From Trueperaceae bacterium (GTDB taxonomy: Bacteria > Deinococcota > Deinococci > Deinococcales > Trueperaceae), in NCBI GenBank assembly GCA_023954415.1, contig JAMLIB010000001.1:452001-516000 (forward strand): a stretch of DNA of 64,000 nt, given 5' to 3'. A program made the position numbers and the translations under genes. Positions within the stretch are counted from its first letter, which is position 1, and every line of letters starts with the position of its first letter. This document shows positions 55,338-62,975 of this stretch, piece after piece. The notes below the pieces were generated by a model, which made no database searches, was not told the origin of the DNA, and saw nothing but the letters and a program-made list of their open reading frames with translations.

Positions 55338-56732
55338 TCAGTGGTGATGGTGGTCGTGATCGTGGTGATGGTCGTGCCCATGATCGTGATCGTGGTCGGC
55401 CGCCTCGTCCTCGCTCAGGGCAGCGGCCTCGGCGGCCTCGTCGGCATCGGTCTCGTCCAGCGCCTCGTTCGGTTCGCCGGCCAGCTCGTTGATGAACTCA
55501 CGCAGCGCCTTGTCGCGCTTCAGGAAGAAGCGGTAGTTGGCGAGGTACTCCTCACCGAGCTCCTGCCGCATGCGACCGACGTCCTGGCCGCGCGAGTCGG
55601 CGAGCCGCTTCAGGGCGGAGCGGTACTCGGCGTCGGAGACCTCCGTGCCGCGCACCTCCATGAGGCGCTCGAGCACGAGGTCGCGCCGCACGCCCTTCTC
55701 GGCCGCCTCCTTGAGCTCGGCCTCGAACTCATCGCGCTTGCCGCGCTGCTCGAGGCGGTCGACGTAGCGCTCCAGCGTGGTGCCTTGGTGGCCGAGGTCG
55801 TGGGCGAGGTCCTGCAGGAGGCTGCGCTGCCGGCGCCTGACGAGGCTGCCGGGCAGCTCGAGCGTCGAGCCTGAGACGAGCTTCTCGACGACCTCGTCGC
55901 GGCGGGCCTCGAGGGTCGCGCGCCGCGCGTCGGTCTCGAGGCTCTCACGCACGCGGCGCGTCAGCTCCGCGCCGTCGGCGAGGCCGAGCTGCAGGGCGAG
56001 GTCGTCGTCGGAGGCGGTGAGCTCCTTGCCCTTGACGTCCAGGACCTTGAGCCGGATCTGCGTGGTGCTGGTGCCGCCATCCTCGCCCTCTGGAGCCGGG
56101 TCCGTGAACGTAGCCGTCAGGACATCGCCCATCGACTTGCCGACGAGCTGACCCTTGAGCTCCTCACCGGCGCGGTCCATGTGGACCTGGAAGGTGGAGG
56201 ACTCGTCGGCCTCGTCGCCCTCGTCGAGACGCGCCACGAGCACCCAGTCGGTGGCCTCGACTGGACGTTCGACCGGCACCAACGTGGCGTTCTCGCGGCG
56301 CAACTGCTCGAGGGCGGCGCGGACGTCGTCGTCGCTCACGACCTTGGGCTCGGCCTCCAGCTTCACGGTCTCGAGGTCGGGCAGGGTGATGTCGGGGTAG
56401 ACGTCGGCGTGGACGGTGAACTCGAAGTCCTGGCCGCGCACGGCGCCGTCGGCGTGGAAGTGGGCGTCGATGGGGTAGAGCTCGAGCTCGCGCACGGCCT
56501 GCGGGTAGGTCTCCTCGACGAGCGCGTCGCGGACCTCCTCGGCCAGGGCCTCGGCGCCCACGCGCTTCTCCAGCACGCCGCGGGGCGCCTTGCCCGGGCG
56601 GAAGCCGGGCACCTTCACGGTCCGCGAGAGCTGCGCGAGCACGCGCTCGAAGGTGGCGTCTACCGTGGCGGCGTCGACGCGCACGCTGAGCGTGACGTTG
56701 GCCCCCTGCTTCTCGACTACTTTGGCTTCCAT
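55338..56732 (-). CDS. tig: Trigger factor with His/Asp-rich C-terminal tail
   Basis: Ribosome-bound chaperone and peptidyl-prolyl isomerase, 464 residues. VPGFRPGKAPRGVLEKRVGA is the ribosome-binding loop (usually GFRxGKxP), the PPIase middle domain includes DWVLVARLDEGDEA, and the C-terminal arms follow (DELSDAEYRSA-like VSDAEYRSALKRLADSRGQD). The last 19 residues are almost only His and Asp (12 His), a metal-binding-like tail not part of standard Tig; SlyD has a comparable tail for nickel. The effect on function is unknown. clpP and clpX lie downstream. Confidence 0.95.
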   Translation of the reverse strand: MEAKVVEKQGANVTLSVRVDAATVDATFERVLAQLSRTVKVPGFRPGKAPRGVLEKRVGAEALAEEVRDALVEETYPQAVRELELYPIDAHFHADGAVRGQDFEFTVHADVYPDITLPDLETVKLEAEPKVVSDDDVRAALEQLRRENATLVPVERPVEATDWVLVARLDEGDEADESSTFQVHMDRAGEELKGQLVGKSMGDVLTATFTDPAPEGEDGGTSTTQIRLKVLDVKGKELTASDDDLALQLGLADGAELTRRVRESLETDARRATLEARRDEVVEKLVSGSTLELPGSLVRRRQRSLLQDLAHDLGHQGTTLERYVDRLEQRGKRDEFEAELKEAAEKGVRRDLVLERLMEVRGTEVSDAEYRSALKRLADSRGQDVGRMRQELGEEYLANYRFFLKRDKALREFINELAGEPNEALDETDADEAAEAAALSEDEAADHDHDHGHDHHHDHDHHHH

Positions 56733-56808
56733 GACACTCCTAATCGGCTTGACCGTCGCCGCGACCGCGAACCGCTAATGCATGCGCCCGGTGGGGCGCC
56801 AAAAGGTA

Positions 56809-56831
56809 GCGGCAAGCGCTCGGCTTGCCGC
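56809..56831 (-). terminator. Terminator of tRNA-Leu(UAG)
   Basis: GCGGCAAGC-CGAGC-GCTTGCCGC (9-bp stem) directly after the tRNA, followed on the minus strand by TACCTTTT, so an intrinsic terminator with a partial U-run. Confidence 0.65.
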
Positions 56832-56833
56832 GG

Positions 56834-56917
56834 TGGTGCGAGGAGCGGGACTTGAACCCGCACGGCTAGGCCACTAGATCCTAAGTCTAGCGCGTCTACC
56901 AGTTCCGCCATCCTCGC
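56834..56917 (-). tRNA. tRNA-Leu (anticodon UAG)
   Basis: The minus strand starts GCGAGGATGGCGGAACTGG and ends with encoded CCA. The anticodon loop is CTTAGGA (anticodon UAG, codon CUA and by wobble others), and the long variable arm (GTGGCCTAGCC region) and GGGTTCAAGTC T-arm are class II. Confidence 0.97.
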
Positions 56918-56966
56918 GCGCAGATGCCCGCGGTCTCCTTCCGACTTCGCCAGCGCGGAAGTAAGG

Positions 56967-56999
56967 GAGGGCGGGTCGAACTGCTCGAGACCCGCCCTC
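56967..56999. terminator. Hairpin between tRNA-Leu and tRNA-His
   Basis: Perfect 11-bp stem GAGGGCGGGTC (56967-56977) and GACCCGCCCTC (56989-56999), 22 bases after tRNA-His on the minus strand. Confidence 0.6.
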
Positions 57000-57020
57000 T
57001 TCGCGGGAGACCCCGCCGGC

Positions 57021-57098
<78 letters not shown>

Positions 57099-57149
57099 AA
57101 GCAGGCGCAAACGAACCCGCAGGGTTCGCGAGGCCGAACCGAAGGTTAC

Positions 57150-57832
57150 CGCGTGGGAGGCGGGTTTGGCTAGTCCTAAGGCGCTGGAGGGCGGGAAGAC
57201 ACGGGCGAGCCGCGACGGCCGGGTCGCTGTTCACGCCAACCATATCCGCGTACAGGCTATGCACGTATGCGGTCTGCTCTACACTCAGTGGCTGTTGAGC
57301 GTAAGTGTCCCACAACCGGTTCTGCACGTCCCTGATCACGAATGTCTGCTGCTCGATCGCTACGACTTCAAGGACGTTCTCCAACCCGCCAAGCGCCGTA
57401 ACCGTAGCTGCCATGCGCATAGGCAGCGACAGGCCGACGTTACCGACGACGAGCACATCGCGCGCAGTACTGGCACCCGTAAGGGAAGTGGTCCAGGGGC
57501 TCTCGAAGTCCTCCGGATCCCACTCGTCACCAGAGACGGAGAACGCCAGATCCCAGAACCCGTTCGCGACGACCGGCGATGAGACGGTGATGTCGATGAA
57601 CGGCTCCCCATCCAGGTCTACGGTCCTAAGCGTGTAGAAGTTCGGTTCTCCAACGTCCTGAGCCTGCAGCCCCCAGTTGAGACGATGACTCAAGCTAACG
57701 GCCTGACTCAACCGCCATCGGAACCACATCGGCAGCAGCGCGAATGTCGTACCGCGGTGAGACCCGAGACGAACTACACGCCACCAGACCAAACAGAACG
57801 CCGGCAGCCAGCAAAGACCGAACGCGTAGCAT
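57150..57832 (-). pseudogene. Frameshifted lipoprotein gene remnant
   Basis: From ATG 57832 the minus strand encodes MLRVRSLLAAGVLFGLVACS, a clear lipoprotein signal with a LVAC lipobox. This frame stops after 44 codons (VVPMAVESGR*). The rest of the coding-like sequence lies in another frame, open from about 57792 to 57088 and reading LNWGLQAQDVGEPNFYTLRT, VDLDGEPFIDITVSS, LGGLENVLEVVAIEQQTFVI and SVEQTAYVHSLYADM. Joining the two needs one frameshift near 57700-57730, so the gene is broken or the sequence has an error. The second frame runs into tRNA-His, so the true stop was lost too. GC is lower than around it. I recognise no family; the intact form would be a small lipid-anchored protein. 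Confidence 0.55.
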
Positions 57833-57900
57833 AAAACCCCGTTATAATAGATGTTATGGACATTATATGGCAGATTAAGGCCGATCAGGCAAGGGGTTGC
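57833..57900 (-). promoter_or_regulatory. AT-rich promoter-like sequence upstream of the broken lipoprotein gene
   Basis: Minus strand CATATAATG and TATTATAACG give several -10-like boxes within 60 bases, the most AT-rich patch of the window. It lies between the lipoprotein remnant and the MFS stop and suggests DNA of other origin. Confidence 0.4.
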
Positions 57901-57912
57901 AGAAGATAGACC

Positions 57913-59142
57913 CTACTCGACCGGTTCCAGCCTTCTGAGCACCCGGTACGCCACGAGCGCGCCCGGCAGGAGCGGCACGACGCTCAGCCACATGGCCGCG
58001 TTCATGCCGATGGCTTCCTGGACGGCCCCGACGACGAGGTAGAGCAGCCCAGCGGTGCCCCAGGTGAGGCCCATCATCATGCCGGAGGCCGTGGCGACCG
58101 CGTGCGGCGCGGCGTCCTGGGCCGCCAGCACCATGATGGGCAGGCCGCCGTTCGCGAGGATGCCGGAGAACGCGACGGCCACGAAGTAGAGGACCGTGCC
58201 GGGTTGGCTCAGCAGGAGCACGGCGAGGGGTAAGGCGGCGAGCAGCATCGTGCCGGTCACCAGGAACTGGCGGCTGAACCGGTTCTCGATGAGGCCGATG
58301 AGGATGCCGCCGGCGGCCCCGGAGAAGGTGAAGACCGTGATCGTCCAGAACACGACAGGATCGGTGGCGGAGAGCCCCTTCGCGTTCACGAGCCAGAGCG
58401 GGGCGCCGTTGATCATCGACACCCACGCGATCGAGCGCAGCACGCCCGCCAGGCAGAGCTGCCCGACCGGGCCGCGGAACAGGTCGACGTCGAAGACCTT
58501 CGCGCGCCTCGAGCCCGTCTGCTGGGGCACCGGCGGCGTGAGGAGGTAGATGAGCGCGCCGAGGACGATGCCAGGGACCATCAGGACCGGGCTGTAATCG
58601 AGCCAACCCCTGATGAGGAAGAAGCCGATGACGAGCGGTCCGAACGACAGGCCGATCGTGCCGCCGGCGCTGAACACCCCGAGCGCCAGACCGCCCTTTG
58701 AGCTGGCGGCGCGGCGGGCGAGGGTCGTCGCCGCTGGGTGGTAGGCGGCCGAGCCGAGCCCGCCGAGGAGCAGGAGGGGTACGAGCCAGAGGGGTGAGGG
58801 CATGATGGCGATGAGGCTCAGGATGGAAGAGGAGACGATCACGCCGGCGGACGCGACGAGCCGGTGGCCGAGCCGGTCCGCCACCGCGCCGAACAGCGGC
58901 TGCAGGACCGACGAGCTGAACGACAGGGAGGCGACGAACAGGGCGAGCGTGAGCTCGCTGACGCCGAAGCGGATCTGCAGGGTGGGGAGCAGCGCGGCGA
59001 GCGTGCCGGAGAACAGGTCGTTGAAGAAGTGCGCGAGGAACAGGAGGACAGCTACGACGCCGCTACCGACCACCAGCCGGGACGCGCGCCTGTTCGAGCT
59101 CTGCGTAGGGGGGACCGGTTCCGACAGCGTCGTTCGCGCCAT
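57913..59142 (-). CDS. MFS efflux transporter, fosmidomycin-resistance (Fsr)-like
   Basis: Twelve-helix major facilitator of 409 residues. After a polar N-terminus, VVAVLLFLAHFFNDLFSGTL with ALLPTLQIRFGVSELTLALF and LQPLFGAVADRLGHRLVASA (the motif-A loop) matches the Fsr group, as does the GSAAYHPAATTLARRAASS segment and LGVFSAGGTIGLSFGPLVIG. Substrate cannot be known from sequence; Fsr-type pumps export fosmidomycin or other small compounds. The gene diverges from nothing nearby: upstream lies the AHSA1/VOC remnant on the same strand, within an accessory stretch. Confidence 0.88.
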   Translation of the reverse strand: MARTTLSEPVPPTQSSNRRASRLVVGSGVVAVLLFLAHFFNDLFSGTLAALLPTLQIRFGVSELTLALFVASLSFSSSVLQPLFGAVADRLGHRLVASAGVIVSSSILSLIAIMPSPLWLVPLLLLGGLGSAAYHPAATTLARRAASSKGGLALGVFSAGGTIGLSFGPLVIGFFLIRGWLDYSPVLMVPGIVLGALIYLLTPPVPQQTGSRRAKVFDVDLFRGPVGQLCLAGVLRSIAWVSMINGAPLWLVNAKGLSATDPVVFWTITVFTFSGAAGGILIGLIENRFSRQFLVTGTMLLAALPLAVLLLSQPGTVLYFVAVAFSGILANGGLPIMVLAAQDAAPHAVATASGMMMGLTWGTAGLLYLVVGAVQEAIGMNAAMWLSVVPLLPGALVAYRVLRRLEPVE

Positions 59143-59263
59143 GGCTGCTGAGCGTACCGCGGTTGAAGGGGCTTGAGAGGAAGAAGCTGGCGGCTTGCCT
59201 CCACACCGACGGGTCCGTGGCCCCGAGGCGCGGGAGCCTGAAGCCCGGCAGGTTCGCGGGCTC

Positions 59264-59663
59264 TCAGGCGGTCCCGAACATGACCTTGCGTCCGTCCGGG
59301 TCCGTGATGGTGACCACGACGTCGTCCAGGGCGAGGGGTTCGATGCCGTGGCTACGTAGATGCGCTAGGAGAACGCTCGCGTTTCCCGGGGTTGGGCGCG
59401 GAACTCCGACGCGTAACCGTCGTGCAACTCCCGCCAGCCGTACGCGAGCGCCCGGTCCGGTACGACCGGTGACCAGCGGGCAGCCGTGCCGGGTCGGTGA
59501 GCATCTGCCACAGCCGCTCCGGGCTCTGCGGGAACTCACGGCGCATGATCAGCGTCCATGCGTTCCCGGCCCGTTCCACCGAAACGTCGATGGCAACGTC
59601 GCTCTCGCCGGCTCGGAGGTGCTCGACGATGGGCCGGTGTCGGCAGGAGCGTAGGCGCCTCAC
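59264..59663 (-). pseudogene. Remnants of an AHSA1/SRPBCC gene and a VOC-like C-terminus
   Basis: The frame from 59663 reads RAGNAWTLIMRREFPQSPER then LWQMLTDPARL, the N-terminal part of AHSA1/SRPBCC proteins, and then breaks. Continuing in the next frame near 59480 gives RWSPVVPDRALAYGWRELHD, the expected continuation, with the middle of the domain missing and a stop soon after. Further on, NASVLLAHLRSHGIEPLALD with DVVVTITDPDGRKVMFG looks like the C-terminal end of a VOC (glyoxalase-like) protein. So at least one frameshift and one deletion are present. Such SRPBCC genes normally sit next to an ArsR regulator, and one is present 580 bp away at 60241. Confidence 0.6.
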
Positions 59664-60142
59664 CCCGGCAGGGCGGCCAGCAACGCCGCGAGCGGAGGGG
59701 GTATCCGGTCGAGCGGCAGCGCCTCCGTGAGTAGACGCGCGTAGCGCGCCTTGTTGCCGCTGCGCCCGCCGAAGAAGCGGGCCAACTGCTCCTCGCCGGT
59801 CCGCCCACGCTGGAACGGTTGCCGTTGGAGGCGACGGAACGAGTCGAGCTCGCCCTGCTGCGCGATCACGGCCTCGACGCCGTCGATGCCCAGGGCGCGG
59901 ACCAACTCCGATTCCAGGTCGGGGTCGCAGACGAACACGGTGTCGAGGACGCGCTCGAAGTCGCCGCGCTGGGCAGCGTCGACGAGGCCGATCACGTGCT
60001 CCGCGGCCAGCCGCGCGGCCGCGCGGCTGACTCCCCTGGACCCGCCGACTGGAAGCACTCGCGGCACGCCAAGCCCGAGGCGCCTCGCAAGGACCTCGAC
60101 GGCGACGGCGTCGCTGGCGCCTTCAACCAGCACGATGGGCAT
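59660..60142 (-). CDS. Stand-alone TOPRIM-domain protein (OLD-nuclease-like)
   Basis: About 160 residues from ATG 60142; an upstream GTG (60169) would add nine. MPIVLVEGASDAVAVEVLAR is the TOPRIM start with the catalytic Glu, VLPVGGSRGVSRAAARLAAE with VIGLVDAAQRGDF contains the GLxD motif, and VFVCDPDLESELVRALGIDG gives the second acidic cluster. The C-terminal QGELDSFRRLQRQPFQRGRT and GRSGNKARYARLLTEALPLD are as in small TOPRIM proteins of actinobacteria, which match the nuclease half of OLD proteins without the ATPase. A role in nucleic-acid cleavage or nucleotidyl transfer is inferred, not shown. Its stop overlaps the start of the AHSA1 remnant. Confidence 0.75.
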   Translation of the reverse strand: MPIVLVEGASDAVAVEVLARRLGLGVPRVLPVGGSRGVSRAAARLAAEHVIGLVDAAQRGDFERVLDTVFVCDPDLESELVRALGIDGVEAVIAQQGELDSFRRLQRQPFQRGRTGEEQLARFFGGRSGNKARYARLLTEALPLDRIPPPLAALLAALPG

Positions 60143-60227
60143 GGTGCCACGGAATACCACGCTCGGCACTCGCGGCCCGTCGGATGCGCATTAGATCGAC
60201 GCTTGGCCGGGTCGTTGAGCGCGGTGC

Positions 60228-60233
60228 TATACC
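60228..60233 (+). promoter_or_regulatory. Extended -10 box for leaderless arsR-type gene
   Basis: TG-C-TATACC ends 7 bases before GTG 60241. Confidence 0.45.
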
Positions 60234-60240
60234 TTGCCAG

Positions 60241-60567
60241 GTGGCTAAGTACGTGTCTGTCTCGGAGGAGGTCTTCGTGGCGCTCGCGGCCCCGACCCGT
60301 GGGGCGGTGATCCGGCGCCCCGGACCCGGCCCGGCGAGCGTGGGGGAGTTGGCGCGTGCGCTGCCCGTCATTTTGCCGTCGTTCATGAAACATGTGCGAA
60401 CCCTCGAAGCGAGCGGACCGATCCGAACGGTGAAGCCCGGAAGGGTGCGCATGTGCACCCTGGATCGCGGGCGGCGCGCCCTCGTGGACGACTGGCTGGG
60501 GCGCCTATGGGAGGCACGCACCGCCGGTCTTGAACGGCTCGTCGCCGAGCAGGAGGAGAGCTCGTGA
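60241..60567 (+). CDS. ArsR-family winged-helix regulator
   Basis: A 108-residue regulator. VAKYVSVSEEVFVALAAPTR replaces the common LADPTR, VGELARALPVILPSFMKHVR is the helix-turn-helix, and LEASGPIRTVKPGRVRMCTL the wing. This branch usually pairs with SRPBCC/AHSA1 proteins; a decayed one lies upstream on the other strand. No metal-binding Cys pair is seen. The stop overlaps the start of the next gene (GTGA), so they are coupled. Confidence 0.88.
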   Translation: MAKYVSVSEEVFVALAAPTRGAVIRRPGPGPASVGELARALPVILPSFMKHVRTLEASGPIRTVKPGRVRMCTLDRGRRALVDDWLGRLWEARTAGLERLVAEQEESS

Positions 60568-61781
60568 GCACGAACGCTGCCGGACGCCGCCGAGCCAACG
60601 AGGTCACCAGAGGCGAGGTCATCGCTTTCCGGCTCGGCGCCCAGCACCTTGCCGAGCGGCTGAGCCCGGCCGGGCTGCTCGCCGCCGCCGGTGCCTGCGG
60701 CGTTCAGAACAGCCCACCGGGCTCGGCGCTGCTCGCGCTGCAGGCGCGGGTGCGGGACCTCGCGCGAGCGGACGTCGACCACGCCGTCGCCGAGGAGAAG
60801 AGCCTCCTGCAGACCTGGAGCATGCGCGGCGCGCCGTTCTACTTTCCGACCGCGGACGCGGCCGTGTTCACGGCCGGCGTGTTGCCGCCGACCGAGGCCG
60901 CGCTGCGGCACTTCATCCCGGGCATCGAGCAGTCCGTCGCCAGGCTCGGTATCGACGTCACGGCGGCGGTCGAGTTGACGCGAGCGGAGATCGGAGGGGT
61001 GCTGGCGGGGCGCCGGCTCGCCATCGGTGAGCTCGGCGCGGAGCTCGCCGAGCGGATCACGGGAAGGCTCACGAAGGACCAACGCCCCGTTTGGCAGGCG
61101 GAGGGCCCGCATGCTCCGGGCCAGCCCGTCGGCGAGGCCGTCGTGCACTTCTGCCTCCGGGTCCTCGCGTTGCAGCGGGTCGTCTGCTTCGCGCCCCGAT
61201 CCGACAACAAGGCGCCGTTCGTGCTCGTCGAGGAGTGGCTGGGCGAACCCGTTCCGGACGTGGAGGCGCCAGCGGCGCGCGCCGAGCTGCTGCGCCGCTA
61301 CCTGCGCTGCTACGGCCCGGCGAGCCGCGCTGGTTTCGCCGCATGGTTGGGCGTCACGGTCGGCGATGCCGAACCTTGGTGGAGCCTGCTCGAGGGCGAG
61401 CTGACGCGCGTGGAGTTCGGTGGAGCCTCCTGGCTACTCACGTCCGACCTCGACGCCCTGCGGGCGTCGTCCGCCCCACAAGGCGTGCGCATGCTCCCGC
61501 CGCGCGACCCTTACACGCAGCTGCGTGACCGGGCGACGATCGTCGATGAGAAGTACCACCGACAGATCTGGAAGGCAGTCGGCGAGCTGGGCACGCTCCT
61601 CGTCGACGGCGAGATCGTCGGTACTTGGCGGCCGCGCAAGAGCGGTCGGAAGCTCGTCGTCACTGTCGAGGCCTTCGGCCCGTTGTCCGAGCGGGCCATG
61701 AAGGAGCTGCGGGAAGAGGCGCAGCACGTGGCGAGGTTGCGTGGAGCGGCGTCTGCCGCTGTCGAGTTCGGTGGTCGTTGA
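60564..61781 (+). CDS. Winged-helix DNA-binding protein of the AlkZ/YcaQ-like (HTH_42) family
   Basis: 405 residues. The family contains DNA glycosylases (AlkZ/AlkX) that unhook crosslinks or remove alkylated bases. LAERLSPAGLLAAAGACGVQ then NSPPGSALLALQARV is the N-terminal motif, where the catalytic QxQ/QxD is expected near GVQNSP; the second key residue seems changed (QNS). SLLQTWSMRGAPFYFPTADA, RYLRCYGPASRAGFAAWLGV and MLPPRDPYTQLRDR with KYHRQIWKAVGELGTLLVDG, EIVGTWRPRKSGRKL are the conserved repeats. Activity as a glycosylase is uncertain; many actinobacterial members are uncharacterised. Translationally coupled to the ArsR gene. Confidence 0.85.
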   Translation: MSTNAAGRRRANEVTRGEVIAFRLGAQHLAERLSPAGLLAAAGACGVQNSPPGSALLALQARVRDLARADVDHAVAEEKSLLQTWSMRGAPFYFPTADAAVFTAGVLPPTEAALRHFIPGIEQSVARLGIDVTAAVELTRAEIGGVLAGRRLAIGELGAELAERITGRLTKDQRPVWQAEGPHAPGQPVGEAVVHFCLRVLALQRVVCFAPRSDNKAPFVLVEEWLGEPVPDVEAPAARAELLRRYLRCYGPASRAGFAAWLGVTVGDAEPWWSLLEGELTRVEFGGASWLLTSDLDALRASSAPQGVRMLPPRDPYTQLRDRATIVDEKYHRQIWKAVGELGTLLVDGEIVGTWRPRKSGRKLVVTVEAFGPLSERAMKELREEAQHVARLRGAASAAVEFGGR

Positions 61782-61836
61782 AGGGCCCGGCCGCGTAGCC
61801 GGGCGGCGATCGGCGCGGTCGAACCGTACGTGCATA

Positions 61837-61912
61837 TGGTGCACCAGGAAGGATTCGAACCCTCGGCCTACCGCTTAGAAGGCGGCTGCTCTATCCCCTG
61901 AGCTACTGGTGC
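61837..61912 (-). tRNA. tRNA-Arg (anticodon UCU)
   Basis: Minus strand GCACCAGTAGCTCAGGGG; anticodon stem-loop GCCGC-CTTCTAA-GCGGT gives UCU (codon AGA). Acceptor GCACCAG/CTGGTGC, A73 and encoded CCA are intact. Confidence 0.96.
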
Positions 61913-61937
61913 ACGCGACCGCGTGCGGCGTGAGGTG

Positions 61938-62013
61938 TGGAGCGGGAGACGGGATTCGAACCCGCGACATACAGCTTGGAAGGCTGTCGCTCTACCAACT
62001 GAGCTACTCCCGC
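61938..62013 (-). tRNA. tRNA-Gly (anticodon UCC)
   Basis: Minus strand GCGGGAGTAGCTCAGTTGG; loop CTTCCAA gives UCC (codon GGA). Acceptor GCGGGAG/CTCCCGC and encoded CCA are intact. It lies 25 bp upstream of tRNA-Arg. Confidence 0.96.
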
Positions 62014-62067
62014 CCGACCCTGCGTGGCGCCGCCTCGGCCTACTCACACCGCTACCGGCGAGTGGCG

Positions 62068-62144
62068 TGGTCGGGGCGGCCGGATTCGAACCAGCGACTC
62101 CCTGGTCCCAAACCAGGTGCGCTACCAGACTGCGCTACGCCCCG
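62068..62144 (-). tRNA. tRNA-Pro (anticodon UGG)
   Basis: Minus strand CGGGGCGTAGCGCAGTCTGG; loop TTTGGGA gives UGG (codon CCA). C1-G72, the mark of bacterial tRNA-Pro, and encoded CCA are present. First gene of a Pro-Gly-Arg cluster. Confidence 0.96.
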
Positions 62145-62261
62145 ACGAGGACGGCCGGGCCGAGGACGAACCACGACCCGCTGGCAGCGGAGGGAGTATA
62201 CCCGGAAGGGCGGGTCGCACGCTACGCACGGCCCCGGCGCGACCCTGACGACGAGAAAGCG

Positions 62262-62299
62262 GCCGCCTCGCACGTCGGTCGTGGACGGTGCGAGGCGGC
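62262..62299 (-). terminator. Terminator of the secreted-protein gene
   Basis: Perfect 12-bp stem (62262-62273 and 62288-62299) with a 14-base loop, followed on the minus strand by CGCTTTCTCG. It separates the gene at 62359 from the tRNA cluster; the rest of 62145-62261 shows nothing. Confidence 0.65.
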
Positions 62300-62358
62300 T
62301 CTCGGAAGTGCGGCTGGGGAGGGAGGTCAGATGGCTGGGTCTCGAGCCCGCGGCGCGC

Positions 62359-62871
62359 TCAGCCGGCGGCGATGTGCGCCTTCACGCCGTCGAAGACGTC
62401 CTGGAGCACGATGCGAAGGCCCGAGGCGCTCGTGATCACGGCGTAGTTGCCGTCGAGTTCGACGGTGACGGACTCGCCGACGCTGGCGAGGCTCGCCTGG
62501 TAGGCGGCCACGGCGTCCGCCAGCTCGATGCCGTCATGCTCGAGGCTGACGCCGTCGACGACGTTGCCCGTCGACTCCACGGCGACGGGTCCTTCACCGT
62601 TGAGCTCCCCGGAGTACGTGGTGGAGCCGAAGAAGTTGGTGCCGACGATGACGGGGATGCCGTCCATGTCGACAGGCAGGGCAGTGGCGACGCGGTCGTT
62701 CAGCACGACGGAGAACGTGTCACCGACCTTAGCGAAGCTTAGGTACGCCGTGGTCAGGTCGCTGTTCGAGTACTTGACGCCGGAGTCGTCGATGCGGATG
62801 GGGGCGGCTGCCAGGCTGACGCTGGTCAGGAGGGCGGCGAGGGCGGCCAGTAGGCGGGCTGAACGTTTCAT
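62359..62871 (-). CDS. Secreted protein of unknown function
   Basis: 170 residues from ATG 62871, with AGGAGAAAGACC in front. SARLLAALAALLTSVSLAAA is a Sec signal ending at Ala. The mature part is about 145 residues, strand-rich, with two similar-looking segments: TTAYLSFAKVGDTFSVVLND and VAAYQASLASVGESVTVELD, each followed by a short strand, so an internal duplication is likely. No Cys, no lipobox. I recognise no family. Confidence 0.8.
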   Translation of the reverse strand: MKRSARLLAALAALLTSVSLAAAPIRIDDSGVKYSNSDLTTAYLSFAKVGDTFSVVLNDRVATALPVDMDGIPVIVGTNFFGSTTYSGELNGEGPVAVESTGNVVDGVSLEHDGIELADAVAAYQASLASVGESVTVELDGNYAVITSASGLRIVLQDVFDGVKAHIAAG

Positions 62872-62963
62872 GGTCTTTCTCCTAGTCTGCCGGTCCCGTG
62901 GCTCTTCCGGCCGGCTTGGTAGGAGCATGGCGTCGTCCGGTGCAGATTGCGTGGAGCGGTTGC

Positions 62964-62969
62964 TAGACT
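62964..62969 (+). promoter_or_regulatory. -10 box for the leaderless P-loop kinase gene
   Basis: TAGACT ends 6 bases before GTG 62976. Confidence 0.45.
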
Positions 62970-62975
62970 CCGTCC

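Noticed and set aside
57166-57582. A 138-codon plus-strand frame in the tRNA-flanked region
   Set aside because: No ribosome site and no family match; the opposite strand gives a lipoprotein signal and more protein-like sequence.
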